Shown here: positions 52,076 through 60,451 of the stretch, piece after piece
Position numbering within the stretch: the first letter of the stretch is position 1
How the letters are laid out: the number at the start of each line of letters is the position of its first letter
Source: Fulvivirgaceae bacterium JP3-4
GTDB lineage: Bacteria > Bacteroidota > Bacteroidia > Cytophagales > Cyclobacteriaceae
Direction: 5' to 3'
Length of the DNA: 64,000 bases
NCBI GenBank assembly: GCA_029309925.1
Contig: JARKND010000004.1
Coordinates: forward strand, 930,001 to 994,000
Translations under genes and position numbers: made by a program
Notes under the pieces: generated by a model
Databases searched by the model: none
Told to the model about the DNA's origin: nothing
What the model saw: only the letters and a program-made list of their open reading frames with translations

Positions 52076-53338
52076 CTATCGCCTTATCATTGACATATCG
52101 ATTTCCACGACACTGGCGCAGCCGGCAAGCCCCATGGTTAGTTCAAAATCAGACATCATATTTCGAAGCACATGGTAAACACCCAGTTGCCCGGCAAGCG
52201 CTAAACCATAAACGTAAGGACGACCAATACACACTGCAGTTGCGCCAAGCGCGATTGCCTTAAACATGTCTGAACCTGTCCGCACACCACTGTCGAGCAG
52301 CACCGGAATTCTTTTGTTGACTGCATCAGCAATGGCGGGCAATGCCTGAAAGGTTGAGATGGCTCCATCCACCTGGCGGCCACCGTGATTGGACACAATG
52401 ACACCATCCATGCCAAAATCAATCGCCTTGCGAGCATCATCCGCGTGAAGAATTCCTTTCAATACTATCGGAAGGCGCGTGTGGTCGCGAAGAAATCTAA
52501 GGTCATTCCATGTCGTGGAAGGGTTTGAATAGGTTGCGATGAATTTCCGCACAGCACGGATCGGTTTCCCTGATTTTAGTTTTTTAATAAAACCGTTTCC
52601 GGGATAATTGTTCACCATCTGAAACAACCCGAAGACAGAATTCCAGCTGAGCTCTCTCTTTATTTCAGGGCCATCATCTTTTTCTTCCAGCATCTTCTGA
52701 AAGACGGGATCGGAAGTATACTGTGCAATTCCCTTTCCTTCAAGAAAAGGAAGGTAGCCGAGATCGAGATCCTGCGTTCGCCAGCCAAGCATTGTTGTAT
52801 CAAGTGTGACCACAATTGCACTGCAGCCGCAACGCTCTGCCCGCTGGACAAAACTCGCAACGAGTTCGCGCGACTTGCTCCAGTATAATTGAAACCAGCG
52901 TGGACTACCGTTCATCACCGCAACACATTGCTCCATGGGACGAGATGCCTGATTTGAAAAAATGTAAGGCACTCCCAGTGATGCTGCGGCTTTTGCAACC
53001 GCTATGTCTGCCGCAGGATGCGCCAGCTCAAGAACACCGACCGGTGATAATAAAAGCGGTGAAGGAAGTTTCTGACCGAACAGCGTGATGGAAGGATCGC
53101 GCACACCAACATCGTGTAACATTCGCGGCACGATCTGCACAGCCGCAAAGGCATTTCGATTGGCTGCTATCGTAACATCTTCACCCGCACCACCGGCAAC
53201 ATACGCGAATGCCTTCGGAGACATCACTCCTTTCGCAGCGCGTTCGAGCTTCGAAGGGTCCGCGGGAATGAGCGGAAGCTTACCTGCAAAGCCGTTGAGG
53301 TAGATTTGTTTTTGCCAGTCAAGCGCGGAATTGTTCAT
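52076..53338 (-). CDS. FMN-dependent alpha-hydroxy-acid oxidase, lactate 2-monooxygenase-like
   Basis: A 420-residue flavoenzyme with the (S)-2-hydroxy-acid dehydrogenase TIM barrel. Visible are KAFAYVAGGAGEDVT, the FMN/substrate block SPVGVLELAHPAADIAVAKA, RWFQLYWSKSRELV, TLDTTMLGWRTQDLDLGYLP, ILKGILHADDA, the catalytic His in VSNHGGRQVDG and LLDSGVRTGSDMFKAIALGA. The GWRTQDL...FLEG loop and length recall lactate 2-monooxygenase more than lactate dehydrogenase LldD. It probably oxidises lactate or a related hydroxy acid. The gene stands alone. Confidence 0.87.
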   Translation of the reverse strand: MNNSALDWQKQIYLNGFAGKLPLIPADPSKLERAAKGVMSPKAFAYVAGGAGEDVTIAANRNAFAAVQIVPRMLHDVGVRDPSITLFGQKLPSPLLLSPVGVLELAHPAADIAVAKAAASLGVPYIFSNQASRPMEQCVAVMNGSPRWFQLYWSKSRELVASFVQRAERCGCSAIVVTLDTTMLGWRTQDLDLGYLPFLEGKGIAQYTSDPVFQKMLEEKDDGPEIKRELSWNSVFGLFQMVNNYPGNGFIKKLKSGKPIRAVRKFIATYSNPSTTWNDLRFLRDHTRLPIVLKGILHADDARKAIDFGMDGVIVSNHGGRQVDGAISTFQALPAIADAVNKRIPVLLDSGVRTGSDMFKAIALGATAVCIGRPYVYGLALAGQLGVYHVLRNMMSDFELTMGLAGCASVVEIDMSMIRR

Positions 53339-53758
53339 GAAATAAAAATACCGAAATGCAAATGCAGTTTTACCACAGAGGACGTGGAATTTATTTGATT
53401 CTTGCAGTGCTCAGCGGAGATGAGGCATCTGCAAAGTGTTTTTATAAGAGGTGGGTAGTAAAACATCGTGTCCATTCTAAAACGTGCATTATAACACAGG
53501 TAACAAGAATTCCTATATCTGGAGCCCACAGAGAAATGGCAGGTAGCGCGTTCGCACCTGAAGGTCTTTCTCCACGGACTCTTGACTAAGCTGTACCGTT
53601 GCGAAATGTGACAGCCTTCAGCAGGGCAATATCAAGGCTCGAACATACATTAAATAAACGTTCGAAGAATTAACAAATCAGCGCAAACATTGTTAGCACA
53701 TACAACGCCCCTCGGTGTTAAAATTGATTTTTGTATTTTTGGCGCTTACTTTTTAAAG
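53339..53758. other. 420-base gene-free region before cinA
   Basis: This is the gap between divergent genes. It should hold the oxidase promoter and does hold a good cinA -7 element at 53734. Short open frames (for example 53356-53589) show no family features. A fragment CCACAGAGGACGTGG near 53375 resembles intergenic word repeats but has no clear partner. Confidence 0.5.
53734..53741 (+). promoter_or_regulatory. -7 element of cinA
   Basis: TATTTTTG matches TAnnTTTG and ends 17 bases before the ATG at 53759. A convincing -33 TTG is not at the standard spacing. Confidence 0.45.
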
Positions 53759-55018
53759 ATGAAAACTGTACTGGCTGAATTATTGACGATCGGTGATGAA
53801 ATTCTATACGGGCAGATTGTTGATACAAATTCGCAATGGATGAGCGTGGAGTTAAGCAATATTGGCATCAAGGTCATTCGCAAAACGACAGTAGGTGATG
53901 TGGAAGATGAAATCCTTACCGCTTTCGCGGAAGCAGAAAAACGCGCTGATATCGTTCTCATCACGGGTGGCCTGGGTCCGACCAGTGATGATCTGACCAA
54001 GCCGTGCCTCGCGAAATATTTCAACTGCGGCCTGAAAATGCATGAGGAAGCGCTACAGGAAGTAACGGAGTTTTTTAAAAGCCGCGGTCGCGAGCTGACG
54101 GAAGTCAATCGACAGCAGGCAGCGTTGCCGGAATGCTGTGAGAAAATTACCAACGCCATGGGTACGGCACCGGGAATGTGGTTTGAAAAAAATGGAAAAG
54201 TATTTGTGTCGATGCCTGGCGTGCCGCATGAAATGAAGCGCATGATGACGAACATCATTATCCCGAAGCTGACAAAGACTTTTAATACACCGGTTATTTA
54301 TCATAAAGTAATTCGCACAGCCGGAATTGGCGAATCCTTCCTCGCAGAGAAAATTGAAGCTTGGGAAAAGGCCTTGCCTCCGCACGTGAAGCTCGCGTAC
54401 CTTCCAAGTCTCGGAGAAGTTAAGCTTCGCCTGACGAGCATTGGCAATTCACTTTTAGATCTGCAGAAAGAAACTGAGGCGCTCACGGAAAACCTGATCG
54501 GTCGTGTTGGGCATTTCATCTATGGATTTGGTGAAGATCCACTCGAAGTTGCAGTTGGCAATCTGCTGAAAGAAAAAAATCTAACCCTGGCGGTAGCTGA
54601 AAGTTGCACCGGAGGATACCTGTCACACCTCATCACGAGTGTTCCCGGCAGTTCGCAGTACTTCCTCGGAAGCATCATTCCCTATGCATATGAAATCAAA
54701 ATGCGCCAGCTGGGTGTGAGACCGGAGACACTCGAGAAATTCGGAGCGGTCAGTGAAGAGACAATTAAGGAAATGGCGAATCTTGTGAGAGCGAAATTCA
54801 ACACAGACATTGGAGTGGCTACCAGTGGTATTGCCGGTCCTGGTGGAGCAACTCCTGAGAAGCCCGTGGGCACCGTATGGATTGCATACTCTGACAAACA
54901 TCAAACCGTCACGCGGAAATTACAGCTTTCGAAAGACAGGTTGATCAATATCAAAATGGCATCAACAGCAGTGCTGAATCTTATTCGACTGAGTCTTCCC
55001 TCAAACGCCATGGGTTGA
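53759..55018 (+). CDS. cinA: CinA-like protein (nicotinamide mononucleotide deamidase / competence-damage protein)
   Basis: A 419-residue two-domain protein. The N-terminal MoaB-like domain (about 1-170) has AELLTIGDEILYGQIVDTNS and LITGGLGPTSDDLTKPC and may act as an ADP-ribose pyrophosphatase. The C-terminal PncC domain (about 260-415) has AVAESCTGGYLSHLITSVPG and ATSGIAGPGGATPEKPVGTV and deamidates NMN in pyridine nucleotide recycling. I use the ATG at 53759; the open frame reaches 53690 but includes the promoter. It is monocistronic. Confidence 0.95.
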   Translation: MKTVLAELLTIGDEILYGQIVDTNSQWMSVELSNIGIKVIRKTTVGDVEDEILTAFAEAEKRADIVLITGGLGPTSDDLTKPCLAKYFNCGLKMHEEALQEVTEFFKSRGRELTEVNRQQAALPECCEKITNAMGTAPGMWFEKNGKVFVSMPGVPHEMKRMMTNIIIPKLTKTFNTPVIYHKVIRTAGIGESFLAEKIEAWEKALPPHVKLAYLPSLGEVKLRLTSIGNSLLDLQKETEALTENLIGRVGHFIYGFGEDPLEVAVGNLLKEKNLTLAVAESCTGGYLSHLITSVPGSSQYFLGSIIPYAYEIKMRQLGVRPETLEKFGAVSEETIKEMANLVRAKFNTDIGVATSGIAGPGGATPEKPVGTVWIAYSDKHQTVTRKLQLSKDRLINIKMASTAVLNLIRLSLPSNAMG

Positions 55019-55318
55019 AGCCTTATGGCAATTTGAAATTTCAGCTGCTTAAGTACTTCACCGGTAGATGCAAAATTTCCGTACGCACTCCGACCCCGAA
55101 GGGGTCGTTTATAACCACCGGGTGCCAACCCGATGGTTCAAGAGGTGATGTATTTGTGCGAACTGCCAGTGATTAGGTCGGCACGGCTGCTCATCGCACG
55201 ACACGCACACATCTTATAAAGATGCAATTTTCCACGACAGACATATCCCCATTTATTACGCCTCGATTCCGTTTGGAACTTAACCGTGCTGCTCCCATCT
55301 TTCGAAAAATCAAACGTG
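55019..55318. other. 300-base gene-free region after cinA
   Basis: Holds the REP-like double hairpin at 55091-55138 and otherwise no recognisable gene. The second half should hold the promoter of the VOC gene, but no TAnnTTTG match stands out. Confidence 0.5.
55091..55138. repeat. REP-like double hairpin
   Basis: CGACCCC (55091-55097), loop GAA, GGGGTCG (55101-55107) form a perfect 7-base stem. After TTTAT, AACCACCGGGT (55113-55123) pairs with ACCCGATGGTT (55128-55138) at 10 of 11 positions. GACCCCGAAGGGGTC next to an ACCACCGGGTGC hairpin resembles REP-type elements of Bacteroidota. No transposase is in the window. Confidence 0.6.
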
Positions 55319-55729
55319 ATGGACCTGAGGATAAACCATATTGCATTGCTTGTCCATGATTATGACGAAGCCATTGCATTTTACACAACCAAATTACCAT
55401 TCGATCTCATCGAAGACACAAGGCTCAACGAACATAAACGATGGGTTGTGGTAAAGCCGAAGGGAATAGGATCATGCTCCTTACTCCTCGCCAAAGCAAG
55501 CACTGAGGAGCAAAAGAAAGCAGTTGGGAATCAGTCGGGAGGTCGCGTATTTTTATTTCTGGCAACAGATGACTTCGATCGTGACTACAGGAATCTTCTG
55601 CTTCAACAAATCACAATTGTTCGTGAACCATCTGATGAGCCATATGGCAGAGTATGTGTGTTTGCCGATCTGTACGGAAATCTTTGGGACCTCATACAAT
55701 ATCATGACAACCCGAGCATCGAAATTTAG
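55319..55729 (+). CDS. VOC family protein (glyoxalase/dioxygenase-like)
   Basis: A 136-residue single VOC domain. The start MDLRINHIALLVHDYDEAIAFYT is standard, with His7 as likely metal ligand. The second half has GGRVFLFLATDDFDRDYRNL and GRVCVFADLYGNLWDLIQY, with a Trp-Asp end instead of the usual Glu ligand motif. It belongs to a different VOC subgroup from the protein at 13717. Substrate unknown. The ATG at 55319 is preferred over 55286 because it gives the typical family start. Confidence 0.87.
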   Translation: MDLRINHIALLVHDYDEAIAFYTTKLPFDLIEDTRLNEHKRWVVVKPKGIGSCSLLLAKASTEEQKKAVGNQSGGRVFLFLATDDFDRDYRNLLLQQITIVREPSDEPYGRVCVFADLYGNLWDLIQYHDNPSIEI

Positions 55730-55856
55730 GAATTAGCCATTTCCCCTTTCCTTCATTTCCGTTTTCTCCCGTTTTTCCAGTGACTAATGACTTTTTTGCT
55801 TCACGCCAAGCCGGGATTACTCCCGAACCTGGCTATGAAGCGCACAGCAGCCCGTG

Positions 55857-56558
55857 TCATTGCAAGTGTCTCCACTGAATGCGTTCAATTTCTTCATCGG
55901 TGAGATTGAGTCGCCTTCTGTTGGTGTAATAGAATCCGAAGGCAAAGGCTATGTTTTTAATGATATTGTTCACGTTGTGGAAGCCCCATGCCATACGAGC
56001 CGTGTCTGGAGAAAGCTCCGTGAGCACATGGTTAGCTATAATGAACAGAAAAAAGTTGAAGCTGAAGTAAAGCATTATCGCTGCATTAAAGATCAAACCA
56101 CTGTAGAGATTCCTGTCGAGGAGCGGAGGCTTTTCAACCTGGTAGTTGTTGTAGACTATCCCGAAAATTACTAAGATCGACCCTGTAACAGCCCACATTT
56201 CTCCCTGAAAAGTGAATATATCGTGATACATATTAACGAACCACAGGGCAACCAAATAGGCTCCAATCCCAAAATATAAATAACCCCGATTCTTAAATTG
56301 AAAAACAACTTCATAGTAATACCATCCGAGGACGGCAAACACCGCGAAATAATAAATATTGAATAGGATTGATGTTGATGCTGCGGCCTGTGCGAATAAA
56401 AACCCAATCAAATCTGAAATAGCTGAAACTAACACCACGATTCCGACAATATGGTTCTCCTTCGGGAGATGCTTGAATTTAAGGCCATAAAAAAATAATG
56501 GCAACAATACTGAGGCGTTTGACAAATAGCGAATCATCTCAATGCTTTCCGGTCTCAT
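55857..56558 (-). CDS. Multi-spanning membrane protein of unknown function
   Basis: A 233-residue protein with about seven hydrophobic helices, for example 14-24, 38-57, 63-81, 94-111, 117-137, 153-175 and 189-210. The C-terminal end is charged (RRRLNLTDEEIERIQ). It resembles the membrane-only sensor parts found in some Cytophagales kinases but has no catalytic domain. The next gene upstream is a lipoprotein gene 12 bases away, so the two likely share a transcript. Confidence 0.7.
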   Translation of the reverse strand: MRPESIEMIRYLSNASVLLPLFFYGLKFKHLPKENHIVGIVVLVSAISDLIGFLFAQAAASTSILFNIYYFAVFAVLGWYYYEVVFQFKNRGYLYFGIGAYLVALWFVNMYHDIFTFQGEMWAVTGSILVIFGIVYNNYQVEKPPLLDRNLYSGLIFNAAIMLYFSFNFFLFIIANHVLTELSPDTARMAWGFHNVNNIIKNIAFAFGFYYTNRRRLNLTDEEIERIQWRHLQ

Positions 56559-56570
56559 CTTATCAAGGCG

Positions 56571-57209
56571 TTAGTTTGCACATGGAGGGCAGGGGTTCGA
56601 TGCATCATAAACCGTCACGTCCTCACCATCTGTTCTGCCGCCTGAAACACCCTTCGTATTGTAAACAAACAGCAAAACCTGTTCTTCATTTTCATCGTTG
56701 AGGCCCCGGACAATATCTACGTAATTGAAAGCTTCGTTGGATTGGATCTCGCGAACCACATCGCTGCCAAAGAAATGATACCACGGTGTGGCTGCATGCG
56801 TTTCTGAATAATTCGCTGCCCAATCATGGGCTTGTTCAGCACTGACTAGTAATCCGGTTGACAGGTCGAGGATATCACTGGTGAAGAGCTGACCATCATC
56901 ATTCATTGCAAAGATCATCGGGTGATAGTCATTGTTGACGTCAAGCCCATGGTGAATCACCACACCGAGTTGTTGAGAGGCATCTCCGATAATGTCGTTC
57001 AGTGTTTCGGCATCAAGGGAGTAAGCACCTGTCGTTCTGCCTTTCGTATATGACGAAAAATTGCCCACCCACCGATTTGCAACAGACAGCGGAATCTGTT
57101 CACCCACCTGCCTGTTGAAATGTTTTGGAAATTTCTGTGTATTGTCTTTTGACTCGTGACAGGAAGTTAACACAGAAGTAATTAGTACAGCGATAAATAA
57201 TTTTTTCAT
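56571..57209 (-). CDS. Lipoprotein with C-terminal CPPC motif, unknown function
   Basis: A 212-residue protein starting at the ATG at 57209 (MKKLFIAVLITSVLTSC), with lipobox LTSC-H. The mature part includes VANRWVGNFSSYTKGRTTGA and HHGLDVNNDYHPMIFAMNDD, and ends VYDASNPCPPCAN. The terminal CxxC suggests metal binding or a disulfide. I recognise no family. It lies 12 bases upstream of the membrane protein gene and is probably co-transcribed with it. Confidence 0.7.
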   Translation of the reverse strand: MKKLFIAVLITSVLTSCHESKDNTQKFPKHFNRQVGEQIPLSVANRWVGNFSSYTKGRTTGAYSLDAETLNDIIGDASQQLGVVIHHGLDVNNDYHPMIFAMNDDGQLFTSDILDLSTGLLVSAEQAHDWAANYSETHAATPWYHFFGSDVVREIQSNEAFNYVDIVRGLNDENEEQVLLFVYNTKGVSGGRTDGEDVTVYDASNPCPPCAN

Positions 57210-57383
57210 ACAGTTCATTGATTTAAGATGTTAGTACACTCAGAAATCAATTCGCGAAAAAATTAACCGAAGATTTGCAATGGGGGTTGCGCGTGATAAA
57301 AGTAGAGCATCAGCAAAACATTGAACAGCGAAATGAAATTTATTCTTAAATTTTCCCAATAATCAGGGTAGGAAAAATCCGGT

Positions 57384-57863
57384 ATGCAACCTCAAATCAA
57401 ATCCATCAGCGAAATAAAAATGATAGGCATAAGCCTGACGATGTCTCATGTGAATAATCGTACAGGAGAGCTCTGGCGTTCGTTCATGCCGCGAAGAAGA
57501 GAGATAGCCCATACGTTAGGCCAGGATTTGATCTCATTACAACAATACGATCCTGACTATTTTCGTCATTTCGATCCTTCTCGCAGCTTCATCAAGTGGG
57601 CGGGAGCGGAAGTATCCGCGTTTGATCATCTACCGGAAGGAATGCAAACCCTTGTGATTCCAGGTGGTCTCTATGCAATCTTCCTTCACAAAGGCGCGAG
57701 CAATGACAACAGTACTTTTGAGTACATCTTCTCCCAGTGGTTGCCTGCATCTGACTACATTCTCGCGCATCGCCCGCACTTCGAACGCTTGGGAGCCAGG
57801 TACAAAAATCTCGACCCGTCTTCTGAAGAGGACATCTATATTCCAATCGAGCCGAGGCGTTAG
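57384..57863 (+). CDS. GyrI-like / AraC effector-binding-domain protein
   Basis: A 159-residue stand-alone SHS2 effector-binding domain of the GyrI/SbmC/Rob type. Visible are KSISEIKMIGISLTMSHVNN, LWRSFMPRRREIAH, WAGAEVSAFDHLPEGMQTLV and the closing DIYIPIEPRR. There is no DNA-binding part. Homologues bind small amphipathic molecules, hydrolyse cyclopropane compounds or inhibit gyrase; the role here is open. Confidence 0.85.
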   Translation: MQPQIKSISEIKMIGISLTMSHVNNRTGELWRSFMPRRREIAHTLGQDLISLQQYDPDYFRHFDPSRSFIKWAGAEVSAFDHLPEGMQTLVIPGGLYAIFLHKGASNDNSTFEYIFSQWLPASDYILAHRPHFERLGARYKNLDPSSEEDIYIPIEPRR

Positions 57864-58034
57864 ATAGAGGTTGTCATTCCTTAATCAAAATGGTTCCGCT
57901 TTCGAGAATAAATTTTTAACGCATCAGTGCAGCAGACAGCAATTCATTTCTGGCATTTCGTTTGGAATCATGTTTTCGTCCGTGACTTTGAAACAGCTGA
58001 TCAGACGTCACGGCATCTTAAACGAAAACATTAT

Positions 58035-58766
58035 ATGAAAAAGATATTTACACTTTTCGCTCTTTTATTGACGCTCGTGTCGACAGCAAGTTTCGCCCAG
58101 TACCGCGAAGGACGCACCACCTACAGTGACGATCCGCAGCCCAAACGTTATTTTAAGATCGGTACACAAATTCCGTTTCAGCATTCTATTGTTTATGATC
58201 ACGGAATAGCGCCCGGCTTTTCGATTAACGCAGGCATCGGCCTCATCACAGGTCCGTACACAAACATGATCTTTTCGGGCCTGGAGAATAATGGTATGAT
58301 AAAAAGCAATGAACGCGCTGTTATTGACCGCACTTTTCAGCTTGGTGTAACGTACCAGTTAGGCGCAAATTTCCACTTTGACAAGAACTATATACGGGCC
58401 TACGGTCAGCTGATGACATTGAATGGCGATATGAGCTACAGCGACCTTGCAAACCTTTACCTTGGCACCAATATTCCAGATGTCACTCGTTTTCTAAATC
58501 CGATCGACATCCGATCGAATGTGCCGATGATTGGCGTGTTGTACGGCAGAAGATTTTCAATCGGTGAAAACTCCGAGATCCACCTTGAAGGATCGATTGG
58601 CAAAACACTGGGGCACAATACAAAGTATGAGACAAACACATTTTTAGATCGCGTTAATTTCGTGAATGACGTGATCTACAGTGGAATCGACAACGATCTT
58701 GACAGCTTTTTCACAAAGAAAGGTTGGCTTCCAAGCCTGAACGTTTACTACGTGTATAAATTCTAA
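58035..58766 (+). CDS. Exported beta-barrel outer-membrane protein
   Basis: A 243-residue protein with a signal peptide (MKKIFTLFALLLTLVSTASFA-Q) from the ATG at 58035. The open frame reaches 57927, but that part has no signal. The mature part has alternating beta-strands such as FSINAGIGLITGPYTNMIFS, TFQLGVTYQLGANFHFDKNY and ends with an aromatic strand (LPSLNVYYVYKF), as expected for an 8-10 strand barrel. No specific family is recognised. A strong terminator follows. Confidence 0.8.
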   Translation: MKKIFTLFALLLTLVSTASFAQYREGRTTYSDDPQPKRYFKIGTQIPFQHSIVYDHGIAPGFSINAGIGLITGPYTNMIFSGLENNGMIKSNERAVIDRTFQLGVTYQLGANFHFDKNYIRAYGQLMTLNGDMSYSDLANLYLGTNIPDVTRFLNPIDIRSNVPMIGVLYGRRFSIGENSEIHLEGSIGKTLGHNTKYETNTFLDRVNFVNDVIYSGIDNDLDSFFTKKGWLPSLNVYYVYKF

Positions 58767-58773
58767 GAAAAGC

Positions 58774-58813
58774 ATAGCGCTGCGAAGACTGAGATCTTCG
58801 CAGCGCTATTTTT
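58774..58813 (+). terminator. Strong terminator after the barrel gene
   Basis: A 15-base perfect stem ATAGCGCTGCGAAGA / TCTTCGCAGCGCTAT with a 6-base loop, followed by TTTT, 8 bases after the stop codon. Confidence 0.9.
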
Positions 58814-58974
58814 GAATTATCGGAACTATTTGTCTTCATTGCAATGTTTCTTCATTACGAATGCTGGAGGAACCGAATAATTCATTCACCTTTGCAGTTC
58901 GGGTATCGAAGACGTCCTGTCACACATCTCGCCTCTGATACAATCAACATTAACCTTTTACGTATTACCATTTG

Positions 58975-59280
58975 ATGAACATTTATGTAGGAAATCTCAA
59001 TCGCCAGGCGACTGAGGCAGAAGTTCGCGCGCTCTTTGAAGCGTTCGGAGAAGTAAAGTCAGTTAAACTTGTGAAGGATTTCGCAACAGGTGAGCCCCGC
59101 GGGTTTGCTTTTGTCGAAATGCCGAAGCGGGAAGAGGCCAGCGAGGCCATCAGTGCATTAGACTCGTCAGAATTTCAAAAGAGAACGCTGAAAATAAATG
59201 AAGCGAAGCCGAAAGGACCGGTCGTTTACAATAGTTTCTCGAGTCAGTATGGATATAAAAACCGCTTTGAAAAATATTAA
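58975..59280 (+). CDS. RRM-type RNA-binding protein
   Basis: A 101-residue single RNA-recognition motif. RNP2 is NIYVGNL (residues 2-8) and RNP1 is RGFAFVEM (about 44-51), with a basic/aromatic tail ending YGYKNRFEKY. Small RRM proteins of this kind in Bacteroidota and cyanobacteria are cold- or stress-induced RNA chaperones. The ATG at 58975 is chosen over a TTG one codon upstream. It has its own terminator. Confidence 0.95.
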   Translation: MNIYVGNLNRQATEAEVRALFEAFGEVKSVKLVKDFATGEPRGFAFVEMPKREEASEAISALDSSEFQKRTLKINEAKPKGPVVYNSFSSQYGYKNRFEKY

Positions 59281-59289
59281 CACAAAAAA

Positions 59290-59309
59290 AACCAACCGCA
59301 GGGTTGGTT
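59290..59309. terminator. Bidirectional terminator after the RRM gene
   Basis: AACCAACC, loop GCAG, GGTTGGTT forms an 8-base perfect stem flanked by A7 on the left and T7 on the right. It lies between the RRM gene and the convergent DUF2911 gene. Confidence 0.88.
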
Positions 59310-59316
59310 TTTTTCT

Positions 59317-59862
59317 TTATTGAGCTTTCACCGGAATGATAAACCTCGTATCAGACCATTCAAAGATCATATTGATTCCGTCACCGGCAGGCGCGAGTGA
59401 GATTGTGTATTGCTCTACTGGAGACGAAATCTTCTCTACAGGTACTTTCGTCTTCAGCACATCCAGGTCATAGTTGGGCTCGTAGGCGCCCCACTTGCCC
59501 AGCTCGGTATTGACGCCAATCTCAAATTCGTTTTCACCCGGTATAGCATACAAGCGATATGTTCCTGCCTTGAGCGGTGAGTTATTGAAGAGCACGTTGC
59601 GATTGAAAGTTACCTCCGTTGATTCGTTGGCACCGAGACGCCAGTATTTGCCCCACGGCTGAAGTGCGTCCTGACTTTCAGGACCGAAAATCAACCGACC
59701 GCGCACGGATGGTCTGCTGTACGTGACATTTACCGTAATTCCACCTGATGTAAGGGTTTCCTGTCCCGGAGGGCTCAACGTGCGGTTGCGATACATGAGA
59801 TAGAGAAACGCTGCACCCAGCAGCACGACCAATGCCAGAACGCCAATGATTACCTTTTTCAT
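59317..59862 (-). CDS. DUF2911 domain exported or membrane-anchored protein
   Basis: A 181-residue protein from the ATG at 59862 (MKKVIIGVLALVVLLGAAFL), with an N-terminal membrane anchor. The DUF2911 core contains VTYSRPSVRGRLIFGPE, PWGKYWRLGANESTEVTFNR and PLKAGTYRLYAIPGENEFEI. This family is common in Bacteroidota and uncharacterised. It is monocistronic and convergent with the RRM gene. Confidence 0.88.
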   Translation of the reverse strand: MKKVIIGVLALVVLLGAAFLYLMYRNRTLSPPGQETLTSGGITVNVTYSRPSVRGRLIFGPESQDALQPWGKYWRLGANESTEVTFNRNVLFNNSPLKAGTYRLYAIPGENEFEIGVNTELGKWGAYEPNYDLDVLKTKVPVEKISSPVEQYTISLAPAGDGINMIFEWSDTRFIIPVKAQ

Positions 59863-59972
59863 GCTATTTTGTTTTCGATACCGGTGAGATGCGACAGTGA
59901 ACAACGTGCTCACGTATCCTAATCCGATTTAAAGATAACAAAAGAATTAAAACGGCTGGTACCAGCTGTCAC

Positions 59973-60191
59973 TCAGGCTACAATATACCATTCGCCCCGA
60001 TCGTTCCTGGAATAGGATAATCCATTGCTCATCACATGAATCGATCGACCTGCATCGTCAGTGAAATTTTTCTTTTCATATACGCGAATGCCTCCATTCT
60101 CACGTGTAAGGAACATACTCAATGCCTGAACTGTCGGTGAAACTTCATTCAACCACTGATCATCTGTTTCTCGTACAAAAGCCTGGCTCAT
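59973..60191 (-). CDS. Small conserved protein of unknown function
   Basis: A 72-residue soluble protein starting at the ATG at 60191 (MSQAFVRETDDQWLNEVSPT). It continues with FLTRENGGIRVYEKKNF and ends in a possible strand (SYSRNDRGEWYIVA). The frame is open to 60248, but that part lacks similarity of composition. The composition looks like a genuine small protein, and I have a general memory of similar short Bacteroidota proteins. No function is known. Confidence 0.6.
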   Translation of the reverse strand: MSQAFVRETDDQWLNEVSPTVQALSMFLTRENGGIRVYEKKNFTDDAGRSIHVMSNGLSYSRNDRGEWYIVA

Positions 60192-60288
60192 ACTCGAATG
60201 GGTTAAAAAATGATACCTCACAGACCTACCGGCAGCTAATATAACCATTTAAGAGGTGGCAGCGGTACGGATGAATGACCTTAAAAGA

Positions 60289-60325
60289 GAACGCAAGCTG
60301 CACTTACGGGACACAGCTTGCGTTC
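60289..60325 (-). terminator. Probable terminator of the M23 peptidase gene
   Basis: GAACGCAAGCTG (60289-60300) pairs perfectly with CAGCTTGCGTTC (60314-60325) with a 13-base loop. On the minus strand it is followed by TCTTTTAA. Confidence 0.65.
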
Positions 60326-60451
60326 ATTAGTTGTAGTTGTAGTTGGAAAACGGTTTTAAGAATCTCAGTTGTCGTTGTGCACTTTCGCTGAGACACATGT
60401 AGACGTTTTGTGCTGCATCTTAAATATTTATGCCATATTCAGAAATGATAA

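Noticed and set aside
53356-53589. 77-codon frame in the gap before cinA
   Set aside because: No start context, family features or neighbour relation; the gap looks non-coding.
57384-57863. GyrI-like gene as an antibiotic-resistance determinant
   Set aside because: The effector-binding fold is widespread and no resistance gene or mobile element is adjacent.
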